From: Planctomycetota bacterium
GTDB taxonomy: Bacteria > Planctomycetota > Planctomycetia > Pirellulales > UBA1268
Reading direction: 5' to 3'
NCBI GenBank assembly: GCA_003670825.1
Contig: QWQL01000212.1
Location: 1 to 5,590, forward strand
DNA: 5,590 bases
The position numbers were made by a program, and so were the translations under genes. This document shows, one piece after another, positions 1-5,590 of this stretch (positions are counted from its first letter, which is position 1; each line of letters starts with the position of its first letter). Below the pieces are notes generated by a model. The model saw only the letters and a program-made list of their open reading frames with translations. It was not told where the DNA came from and did no database searches.

Positions 1-1327
1 GACGCGTCACAGGCCCGCGACCGCCGTCGGCCTCGCCGCGGTCCAGCCGGCTCCAGATCAGGCCCGCAGCCCCCGCAAGAATCGCGGCCGCGACGAGGCC
101 GCCCATCAGCGGCAGACGGCTGAGTCGCCGCGTGCCAGTCGCCGCGGTTCGTCGTGCCCGGGGAACAGGCTCGGCGAAGGAGAAGTCGGGCAGGGCGTCA
201 TCGGCCATGGGCCGTGGGTTCGCCGCCGGCCTCGCTTCCGGCGTGGGTGCAGGAGCCGCCGGGGGCTCGGCGAGCCCCAGGCACACCGCGACGGCAGCGG
301 CGGCCTCGGCCGCGGTGCCGTAGCGGCTCGCTGGATCGCGGGCCATCATGAAACCCACCAGCTCCACGAGCGGCGGCGGCACGCTGGCCGGCAGCAACGC
401 GGGGCCCGTCGTCGCCGCGGCCTGCAGGGTGTCTTGCGCGTCACCGTTCCAGCACGGCGGTCGGCCCGAGAGCAACGCGAAGAGCATCGCCCCCAAGGCG
501 TAGACATCCGACCGCGGGCTGCAGGCTGCCTCGGGATCGAGCAGCTCCGGAGCGACGTACGCGGCCCGCCGAGCCAGCCGCGCCAGCTCGGCCTCACCGG
601 CCAGCGGCGGCCGCAGGGGCAGCTGGTGCGGGTCGCCGGCCAACGGGAACTGCAGCAGCCGCACCCGACCGTTCCGCTCACCGCTTCCCGGCGGCGGCGG
701 CTCGCGCCGCAGGGCGTCGAGCGACAGGCTCCCGTGAACGCTGCCGAGACCATGCAACTCGCCCACGGCCTTGGCGATCTGCCACACCAGCACGCCCGCC
801 TGCTGGGGCGGTAACGGCCCGAGCCGCTCCAGTTCGTCGGCGACGTTGGTGCCCGCCAGCAGTTCGCAGACGATGAAGCGGCTGCCGTTGGCTTGCTCCA
901 GAGACCACGTGCGGCCGAGCATCGGGTCGGCGGCGCGGTGGGCGGCGGTGGTGCGGCGGACGATCTCCGTCCAGAGCTCGATCTCGCGGCACCGTTTTCC
1001 GTTGAGCAGCATCACCGCGACGACACGGCCCGACGGCTCGTGCCGGGCCGTAAACAGCAGGCTATCGCCCTCGCGGTCGTGACGCTCGAGCAGGCGATAC
1101 TCGCCGAGGAAGAACGGGCCGGTGTCTCCGATCGCCGCCCGCCTGGCCTGCCACCGCGTGATCACACCCCGGCCGCAGAGCCAGGCCGCGATCGCCTTCG
1201 TGGATCCGTCGACGGCGGCCGGGGGCAGGGTTGCATGCTCGGCGCGGAGTGCTGCCGCCGCACCGGGCTCGAGCAGCCTGGTGCGGACGAGCAGTTGCCA
1301 GAACTCGTCGGGCGTGGGAGCGGGCAC
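1..1327 (-). CDS. Membrane-anchored serine/threonine kinase-like protein, probable pseudokinase (C-terminus beyond window)
   Basis: The frame is open for 442 codons to the left window edge. Residues 1-70 form a helical N-terminal region (DEFWQLLVRTRLLEPG; GVITRWQARRA) of a kind I associate with planctomycete kinases. A kinase fold follows at about 72-345. The APE motif (A259-P260-E261), the DVYALGAMLFALLSG helix (D274 on) and the late MMARDPASRYGTAAE motif are clear. The catalytic parts are not: the glycine-rich loop is replaced by ERHDREGDS, the VAVK lysine is M106, HRDLKPEN reads HGSLSLDA (H198; Asp becomes S200, Lys becomes S202, Asn becomes A205), and DFG reads QFP (226-228). A Pro/Ala-rich stretch leads to one membrane helix at about 405-425, with the kinase region probably cytoplasmic. 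GTG at 1327 is the only ATG/GTG/TTG between the in-frame stop at 1364-1366 and the conserved region. The gene diverges from glutamate dehydrogenase. The kinase fold is secure; absence of activity is inferred. Confidence 0.88.
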   Translation of the reverse strand, partial: MPAPTPDEFWQLLVRTRLLEPGAAAALRAEHATLPPAAVDGSTKAIAAWLCGRGVITRWQARRAAIGDTGPFFLGEYRLLERHDREGDSLLFTARHEPSGRVVAVMLLNGKRCREIELWTEIVRRTTAAHRAADPMLGRTWSLEQANGSRFIVCELLAGTNVADELERLGPLPPQQAGVLVWQIAKAVGELHGLGSVHGSLSLDALRREPPPPGSGERNGRVRLLQFPLAGDPHQLPLRPPLAGEAELARLARRAAYVAPELLDPEAACSPRSDVYALGAMLFALLSGRPPCWNGDAQDTLQAAATTGPALLPASVPPPLVELVGFMMARDPASRYGTAAEAAAAVAVCLGLAEPPAAPAPTPEARPAANPRPMADDALPDFSFAEPVPRARRTAATGTRRLSRLPLMGGLVAAAILAGAAGLIWSRLDRGEADGGRGPVTR

Positions 1328-1331
1328 GGGG

Positions 1332-1336
1332 TCCTC
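1332..1336 (-). promoter_or_regulatory. Ribosome binding site supporting the GTG start of the kinase-like gene
   Basis: On the minus strand GAGGA lies 4 bases upstream of the GTG at 1325-1327. The spacing is a little short, but this is the only purine-rich Shine-Dalgarno-like block next to the only possible start codon, so it supports that start. Confidence 0.45.
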
Positions 1337-1380
1337 GTCGTATTCCCTCGTTGTACCGCGTGGTCACGATCGGCGCGAGG

Positions 1381-1438
1381 CCCGGCCCCACGGTCCGCTG
1401 CCCCGGCCCCCACACCCGGCTGCTATGATCCCGGCCCC
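1381..1438. repeat. Three direct copies of CCCGGCCCC in the divergent intergenic region
   Basis: CCCGGCCCC occurs exactly at 1381-1389, 1402-1410 and 1430-1438, with starts 21 and 28 bases apart. All three lie in the 139 bases between the kinase-like gene and glutamate dehydrogenase, and I found no other exact copy in the window. The second copy is upstream of the candidate -10 box and the third overlaps the expected transcription start, so they could be operator sites. The local GC content is very high, so chance or composition bias remains a real alternative. Confidence 0.4.
1421..1429 (+). promoter_or_regulatory. Candidate extended -10 promoter for glutamate dehydrogenase
   Basis: TGCTATGAT matches an extended -10 element (TGn followed by TATGAT, five of six bases of TATAAT). 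It stands out in otherwise very GC-rich DNA. The predicted start of transcription is near 1436, giving a leader of about 30 bases before the ATG at 1467. No good -35 hexamer is visible at the usual distance (1401-1406 is CCCCGG), which is tolerable for extended -10 promoters. Sigma factor preferences in this organism are unknown. Confidence 0.42.
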
Positions 1439-1452
1439 TCACCGCGCCAGCC

Positions 1453-1456
1453 GGAG
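1453..1456 (+). promoter_or_regulatory. Ribosome binding site of glutamate dehydrogenase
   Basis: GGAG lies 10 bases upstream of the ATG at 1467. It favours this start over the long in-frame open extension back to 1122, which would lie antisense to the kinase-like gene. Confidence 0.5.
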
Positions 1457-1466
1457 TCCCACGCCC

Positions 1467-2702
1467 ATGCATGCCAACGAAGCCGCGCGGATCTATTTCG
1501 ACAGGGCGGCGGCCCAACTCGACCTGTCGGAGAGCATGCGGCGGCTCCTGCTGACGGCGAAGCGGGAGGTTCGGGTGCAGCTGCCGATCGAGCGGGATTC
1601 TGGGGAAATCGCGACATTCATCGGCTACCGCGTGCAGCACAACGACGCCCGAGGGCCGTTCAAAGGGGGGCTGCGCTACCACCCCCAGGTAGACCTCGAT
1701 GACGTGCGGGCGCTGGCGGCCCTGATGACCTGGAAGACCGCGGTCGTCGATATCCCCTTCGGCGGCGCAAAGGGGGGCGTGACGATCGCGCCGGCCGACT
1801 GCTCGCTCCGCGAACTGGAGCGGGTGACGAGGAAGTTCGTCGACGCCATCCACGACCTATTCGGCCCCGACGTCGACATCCCCGCGCCCGACATGGGCAC
1901 AACGGCCGACATGATGGCCTGGATCATGAACCAGTACGGCAAGTACCACGGCTTCTCGCCGGCCTGCGTCACCGGCAAGCCGGTCGAGTTCCACGGCCTC
2001 CCCGGCCGCGAGGAGGCCACCGGCCGCGGCGTGGGCGCGCTGACGCTCAAGCTGCTCAGCCGCCTCGGCCGGAAGATTCCCGGCACGCGGATCGCAATCC
2101 AGGGCTTTGGCAACGTCGGCACCCACGCCGCCAAGTATCTCCACGACGCCGAATGTCGGATCGTCGCGGTGGGCGATGCCACCGACTCCTTTCACAATCC
2201 ACGCGGCCTCGACGTGCTCGAACTGCTGCGGCACGCGCGGTCCCACGCCGGCCGGCTGGTCGGCTTCGGCGGCGGCGAGGCGATCACCGGCTCGGAACTC
2301 CTCGCGGCCGACTGCGACGTGCTGATTCCTGCGGCGCTCGGCGGCATGATCACCGGCACCAATGCGGCGGCGATCCGCGCCCCGATCGTGGTCGAGGCGG
2401 CCAACGCCCCGATCGAGCCCGCGGCCGACGACCTCCTGGCCGCCCGCGGCGTCGTGGTGCTCCCCGACATCCTTGCCAATGCCGGAGGCGTGACGGCGAG
2501 CTGGTTCGAGTGGGTGCAGAACCGGCAGCACTACCGGTGGAGCCTCGATCGCGTCCGCGGTGAACTCGACCGGATCCTCGGCCAGGCCTTCGAGCAGGTC
2601 TGGCAGCTCTCCGCATCGCGGCAGGTTCCGCTCCGCACGGCGGCCTACATGCTCGGCGTCGGCCGCGTTGCCCGGGCCACGGTGCTCGGCGGCGTCACCT
2701 GA
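1467..2702 (+). CDS. gdhA: Glutamate dehydrogenase (Glu/Leu/Phe/Val dehydrogenase family)
   Basis: This 411-residue cytoplasmic enzyme should interconvert glutamate with 2-oxoglutarate and ammonium using NAD(P). The length is normal for the family. Residues 1-190 are the substrate domain: ARGPFKGGLRYHP holds K66, TWK holds K90, IPFGGAKGGV holds the catalytic lysine K102, and APDMGT holds the catalytic aspartate D142. The Rossmann domain follows, with GFGNVG at 213-218 and an acidic residue (D237) after the second strand. LANAGGVTASWFEW (336-349) closes the active site. K66 and S345 match the residues that bind the side-chain carboxylate of glutamate in the Clostridium symbiosum enzyme, which argues against leucine or phenylalanine dehydrogenase. 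A108 occupies a position usually Asp, Asn, Ser or Thr in the family signature. ATG at 1467 has a GGAG site and gives the expected N-terminus. NAD versus NADP preference cannot be settled by eye. Confidence 0.95.
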   Translation: MHANEAARIYFDRAAAQLDLSESMRRLLLTAKREVRVQLPIERDSGEIATFIGYRVQHNDARGPFKGGLRYHPQVDLDDVRALAALMTWKTAVVDIPFGGAKGGVTIAPADCSLRELERVTRKFVDAIHDLFGPDVDIPAPDMGTTADMMAWIMNQYGKYHGFSPACVTGKPVEFHGLPGREEATGRGVGALTLKLLSRLGRKIPGTRIAIQGFGNVGTHAAKYLHDAECRIVAVGDATDSFHNPRGLDVLELLRHARSHAGRLVGFGGGEAITGSELLAADCDVLIPAALGGMITGTNAAAIRAPIVVEAANAPIEPAADDLLAARGVVVLPDILANAGGVTASWFEWVQNRQHYRWSLDRVRGELDRILGQAFEQVWQLSASRQVPLRTAAYMLGVGRVARATVLGGVT

Positions 2703-2709
2703 CGCGTCA
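2700..2709. repeat. Perfect 10-base palindrome containing both convergent stop codons
   Basis: TGACGCGTCA equals its own reverse complement. Its first three bases are the TGA of glutamate dehydrogenase, and its last three, read on the minus strand, are the TGA of capA. The two genes are therefore separated by only the 4 central bases. Nine of these ten bases plus the next one (GACGCGTCAC) also form the first ten bases of the window, inside the kinase-like gene. Confidence 0.8.
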
Positions 2710-3663
2710 CCGCTCGGCCGCGGGCCGCGGCAGGCCCGCGGCGTCGAGCACGACCGACTTCGTCTCCATCGCCACCGGCTGGCCCGTGGCGAACGTGAGC
2801 TTCACCACCCAACCAGTCCACTCCGGCGGATCGACGGGATAGTAGTCAAACACGAAGTTGCCGAGGCTGTAGACGATCGGGCAGCCCGCGTGCACGTCGA
2901 CGGTCTGCGTGACGTGCGGATGCCCGCCGATCACGGCTGCCGCGCCGGCATCGATCATCTTCCGCGCGAGCACGCGGTCGGCCTCGCGGGGCTGCGGATG
3001 GAGCTCCGGACCCCAATGGACGACGGATACAACCGCATCGACATCCTTGCGGGCAGCGGCGATGTCGGCCAGCAGATCGGACTCCCGCAGGGGCGCCACG
3101 CCCGGCGTCGCCTCGCCCGCCGCCGACTTCTCCGCCTGAAACCCGTTGCAGCCTACGAGGGCGATCCGCAGGCCGTGTCGCTCGAGCACCAACGGCCGTC
3201 GGGCCGCGGCGAGCGTGCGGCCGCCGCCGAACTGCGGAATCCCCTCGCGCTCCAGCACGGCCAGGCATTCGACGAGGCCATCCGGGCCGAAGTCGAGGGC
3301 ATGGTTGTTGGCGAGGGTCAGTGCTGAGAAATACCGCTTCAGGTAGCGGGGGGAATCGTCAGCGCCGCGGAAGGTATACGACTTCAACCGCTGCGTGCCT
3401 CCGTCGCCAAGCACGCATTCGAGATTGCCCACGGTGAAGTCGGCGTCGAGCAGCAACTCGGCACAGGCCGCGAACGGGTCGCGGCCCGAGGCGACAGCAT
3501 GCCCCGGCCCGTTATCGAGCATCACGTCGCCGACGAACACGACCGACACGCTGCCCGGGGCCGAGCGATGCCGCTCGGGGGGCGGCGACTCGGCCCAGGC
3601 GCTGATGCAGGCCAGGGCGGGCAGCCACACCAGGAACCACAGACTCAGTCGGCTGATCGTCAT
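2707..3663 (-). CDS. Secreted CapA family protein (PGA_cap metallophosphatase-like)
   Basis: This is a 318-residue protein of the CapA/PgsA family, related in fold to calcineurin-like metallophosphatases. Some relatives take part in poly-gamma-glutamate capsule synthesis, but many have unknown substrates. A signal peptide spans about residues 1-24 (hydrophobic SLWFLVWLPALACISAWA, likely cut before E25), so it should be exported. Family motifs follow in order: VVFVGDVMLD (D46, D50), VGNLE (N80, E82), LANNHALDFG (N119, N120, H121), VVHWGPE (H216), GGHPH (H248, H250) and YSLGNFVFD (N269). All the metal-site-type residues are present, so it looks catalytically competent. The chain ends soon after the domain, with no second module. 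The ATG at 3663 is 6 bases after the stop of the cytochrome gene, and no strong ribosome binding site is visible, which suggests translational coupling. No pgsB or pgsC is visible in the window, so I do not infer capsule synthesis. Confidence 0.92.
   Translation of the reverse strand: MTISRLSLWFLVWLPALACISAWAESPPPERHRSAPGSVSVVFVGDVMLDNGPGHAVASGRDPFAACAELLLDADFTVGNLECVLGDGGTQRLKSYTFRGADDSPRYLKRYFSALTLANNHALDFGPDGLVECLAVLEREGIPQFGGGRTLAAARRPLVLERHGLRIALVGCNGFQAEKSAAGEATPGVAPLRESDLLADIAAARKDVDAVVSVVHWGPELHPQPREADRVLARKMIDAGAAAVIGGHPHVTQTVDVHAGCPIVYSLGNFVFDYYPVDPPEWTGWVVKLTFATGQPVAMETKSVVLDAAGLPRPAAER
2717..2742. terminator. Candidate hairpin terminator just past glutamate dehydrogenase, without a T tract
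   Basis: A perfect 10-base inverted repeat, arms 2717-2726 and 2733-2742, has a 6-base loop and only G-C pairs. It starts 15 bases after the glutamate dehydrogenase stop and lies inside the last codons of capA. Neither strand has a run of T after the stem, so it is not a classic intrinsic terminator. It could pause polymerase, protect the 3' end, or simply reflect GC-rich coding sequence. Confidence 0.3.
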
Positions 3664-3669
3664 GCCAGT

Positions 3670-5590
3670 TCAGTGCCCCGTGGGCCGATACCACTCGCCG
3701 CGGAGCCAGTCGGCGACCAGCCCGATCTGCGCTGACGAGAGCGGCGCGATCCCACCCTCTTTGGCCTTGCCGAAGCTCGGCATCCGGTCGTTGGTGTCGC
3801 CGTAGAACCGCGGGTGCGTTGGGTCGGCGATGATGCCGACAAGCCACTCGCGGCCGCCCCAGCCCGTGAGCTCGGGCGCCGAGCCCAGCTCCGTGCCGTT
3901 CTCGCGAAAAGCATGGCAACCCCCGCAGCGGTCGCTGGCGGCAACGAGCTCGCGGCCCTTCTCGACGAGGCTGGCCGATTCCTGCGGCACGGCCTGACCG
4001 GCCTCGGCCGCCATGGCGGCCACGACGGCATCGATGTGAACCTTCGGCCAGGCCGCCGCATCGGTCAGGTCGTTCTGCACGAAGTTCACCATGTCGCCCT
4101 CCCGGTGGGCGGTGTTGCCGAAGTAGGCCGGCCCGGCGACCTTGGCGGGATCGAGCAGGCCCCGCATCCAGTCGGCCGATCCGAACCCGAACAGGTTGGC
4201 TGCCGACGACGTCGCGATCACGGCTGCGGCATCCTCAGCCAGCGGATCGACGTGGGCATGGCAGCTCGCGCAGTGCTGGGCGAAGAGCCGCGGCCCCTGG
4301 CTCTTGGCGTCGCTGCGGATGAGTTCGAGCATGCCGGCGGGTGGAATCCGCTCGGGCCGGCCAGCCAGTTCGATCGCCCGGGCGGCGTCGGCCTTCGCCT
4401 GCTTGACGGCGTCGAGAAAGGCCTGCGAGTGGCGCACCCGCTTCAGCGTCTTCCACTGCTTCTCGATCACCGCCGCCTTGCCGCGGTCTCCACCGACGGC
4501 CGCGATCAGCTTGGTGGCGTCGCCCCCGGTCTGCTCGGAGAGCCGCTCGGCCTCCGTCAGGGCCGTCGTGTTCACCCAGACCGCGGCGTAGTCTTCGTTG
4601 AGAGCCAGCGCCGTGAGCAGGCCCATGCCCGCCAGGATCGCGAGCGTGAAGGCCACGTTGAACCGGTGGCCCAGCCGCCAGTTGCCGAGGATCGGCATCA
4701 GGAACATCCCGGCCATGATCAATCCGGGTACGACGATCGCCCCGAAGAACTCCCCCGTGGCTCCCCAGCCCTCGAAGACTTTCAGGAACTGAAAGAGAAA
4801 CAGGAAATACCACTCGGGCCGCGCGGCGGCGTAGGGCAGCGACGGATCGGCAGGGGCGCCCAACTCCGCGCCGAGTTCGCCCGGCACGACCGCTTCGCCC
4901 GCGAGCATCGCCCGCAGAGCCGGCATCAGGATCACGCCGAGCACGACGGCCATCACGGCCAGCATCGCCACGGCGTCCTTGAGCACCTGGTCGGGCCAGA
5001 ACATCGCGTCGGGCCTGGCGAGCGGCTGCTTCGCGTGCAGGCCGTGCTTGCGAAACAGCGTCAGATGCACCACGAGAAACAGCACGAGCGTGGCCGGCAG
5101 GAATCCGGCATGGAGCGCGAAGAACCGCGTCAGCGTGTGGTGGCCATACTCCGGCCCGCCGATCACGAGCTGCTGGATCGACGGCCCGAAGAAGGGCACG
5201 ATCCCGGCGAGGTTTGTGGCCACGATCGTGGCCCAGTAGCCCTTCTGATCCCAGGGCAGCAGATAGCCGGTGAGCGCCATGCCGAGCACGAGCAGCATGA
5301 GGATCAGCCCGAGCCAGAAGTTGACCTCGCGGGGCGCCTTGTAGGCGCCGTCGATCACCACCTGCAGCAGGTGGAGCGCGAGCAGCACCACCATCGCCTG
5401 GGCCATGAAGTGGTGGATGCCGCGGAGCAGCCAGCCGCCGGCCATCTCGTGCTGGATGTAGTAGACGCTCTCCCAGGCCGTTTGGGCGCTCGCGGAGTAG
5501 CTCGCCCACAGAAAGAGCCCGGTGATCAGCTGCGTCATGAAGGCGAACACGAGCGTGCTGCCCCACACGTAGCGCCAGCGGGCGCCGCCC
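3670..5590 (-). CDS. Cytochrome b (b6/subunit IV type) fused to a diheme cytochrome c (N-terminus beyond window)
   Basis: Quinol-oxidising core of a Rieske/cytochrome b complex. Numbering counts the Val codon at 5566-5568 as residue 1; the frame continues upstream as GGARWRY and leaves the window. Helix A is at about 4-24. Helices B and D carry the b-heme ligands H52/H66 (14 apart) and H153/H168 (15 apart, the b6 spacing). Helix C ends in LTGYLLPWDQKGYW. A subunit-IV-like part follows with helix E (about 197-218), PEWY of the quinol site (251-254), helix F (about 275-294) and helix G (about 304-323). Seven helices place the C-terminus on the periplasmic side, where two c-type hemes bind: C433-x-x-C436-H437 and C548-x-x-C551-H552, with likely Met ligands M493 (tentative) and M596 (RMPSFGKA). 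About 100 charged residues link helix G to the first heme. The residue aligned with b6 Cys35 is Val1. capA follows after 6 bases; a Rieske gene would be expected upstream. Confidence 0.93.
   Translation of the reverse strand, partial: GGARWRYVWGSTLVFAFMTQLITGLFLWASYSASAQTAWESVYYIQHEMAGGWLLRGIHHFMAQAMVVLLALHLLQVVIDGAYKAPREVNFWLGLILMLLVLGMALTGYLLPWDQKGYWATIVATNLAGIVPFFGPSIQQLVIGGPEYGHHTLTRFFALHAGFLPATLVLFLVVHLTLFRKHGLHAKQPLARPDAMFWPDQVLKDAVAMLAVMAVVLGVILMPALRAMLAGEAVVPGELGAELGAPADPSLPYAAARPEWYFLFLFQFLKVFEGWGATGEFFGAIVVPGLIMAGMFLMPILGNWRLGHRFNVAFTLAILAGMGLLTALALNEDYAAVWVNTTALTEAERLSEQTGGDATKLIAAVGGDRGKAAVIEKQWKTLKRVRHSQAFLDAVKQAKADAARAIELAGRPERIPPAGMLELIRSDAKSQGPRLFAQHCASCHAHVDPLAEDAAAVIATSSAANLFGFGSADWMRGLLDPAKVAGPAYFGNTAHREGDMVNFVQNDLTDAAAWPKVHIDAVVAAMAAEAGQAVPQESASLVEKGRELVAASDRCGGCHAFRENGTELGSAPELTGWGGREWLVGIIADPTHPRFYGDTNDRMPSFGKAKEGGIAPLSSAQIGLVADWLRGEWYRPTGH

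Noticed and set aside
1350..1355. TACAAC on the minus strand as a -10 box for the kinase-like gene
   Set aside because: It matches only four of six consensus bases, has no convincing -35 partner, and would leave a very short leader, so it is not supportable.
1122..1466. In-frame N-terminal extension of glutamate dehydrogenase by 115 codons
   Set aside because: It runs antisense through the kinase-like gene and the intergenic region, has no similarity to the family N-terminus, and the protein from ATG 1467 already has the usual length with a GGAG site upstream.
893..1702. Plus-strand 269-codon reading frame
   Set aside because: It is a shadow over the kinase-like gene and the start of glutamate dehydrogenase, with low-complexity Arg/Pro/Ala composition typical of wrong frames in GC-rich DNA.
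1062..1853. Long minus-strand reading frame across the kinase start and the glutamate dehydrogenase start
   Set aside because: It is Arg/Pro-rich with no recognisable motif. The neighbouring frame gives the kinase-like protein, and the plus strand gives glutamate dehydrogenase.
1857..2531. Minus-strand 224-codon reading frame inside glutamate dehydrogenase
   Set aside because: Antisense of a confident gene; rich in Gly, Val, Asp and His, with no domain and no supporting ribosome binding site.
2707..3663. Poly-gamma-glutamate capsule operon, given CapA next to glutamate dehydrogenase
   Set aside because: No pgsB or pgsC ligase gene is present, the two genes are convergent rather than co-transcribed, and CapA-family proteins occur widely outside capsule loci.
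4235..5566. Minus-strand 443-codon reading frame overlapping the cytochrome gene
   Set aside because: It is the same strand read one frame off from the cytochrome protein. It lacks hydrophobic helices and is Arg/Ala/Gly-rich, whereas the correct frame has every cytochrome b and c motif.
5566..5568. GTG as the true start of the cytochrome gene
   Set aside because: The frame stays open upstream to the window edge as GGARWRY, which matches the run-in to cytochrome b helix A. Starting here would cut off the normal N-terminus.

Overview
This is a GC-rich window with four tightly packed protein-coding genes and almost no non-coding DNA. The organism is probably a planctomycete of the Pirellulales type. 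The clues are the base composition, a membrane-anchored serine/threonine-kinase-like protein with the N-terminal 'ITRWQA...GPFFLGEYRLLER' region I associate with planctomycete kinases, and a cytochrome b fused to a c-type cytochrome. This assignment is inference from memory of these families, with no database search.

Layout: (1) 1-1327, minus strand: a kinase-fold protein with one transmembrane helix, cut by the left window edge. It lacks the usual catalytic residues and reads as a pseudokinase. (2) 1328-1466: a 139-base divergent intergenic region with a candidate extended -10 promoter for the rightward gene and three copies of a 9-base GC motif. (3) 1467-2702, plus strand: a complete glutamate dehydrogenase. 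(4) 2707-3663, minus strand: a complete secreted CapA-type metallophosphatase-like protein, convergent with glutamate dehydrogenase. Only 4 bases separate the two stop codons, and both lie in one perfect 10-base palindrome. (5) 3670-5590, minus strand: a b6-like cytochrome b fused to a diheme cytochrome c, cut by the right window edge. It sits 6 bases upstream of capA, so the two are probably co-transcribed.

How the genes relate: the cytochrome fusion should be the quinol-oxidising core of a Rieske/cytochrome b complex with its electron-exit hemes on the same chain. A Rieske gene would be expected beyond the right edge but is not visible here. CapA is probably exported to the same side of the membrane as the c hemes. 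Glutamate dehydrogenase links ammonium to 2-oxoglutarate, and the kinase-like protein shares its upstream region with it. No RNA gene, mobile element, CRISPR array or phage feature was seen. The least ordinary features are the degenerate kinase and the one-chain cytochrome b/diheme c architecture, which combines b6-type heme spacing with loss of the b6f heme-anchoring cysteine. I do not claim a wholly new system.
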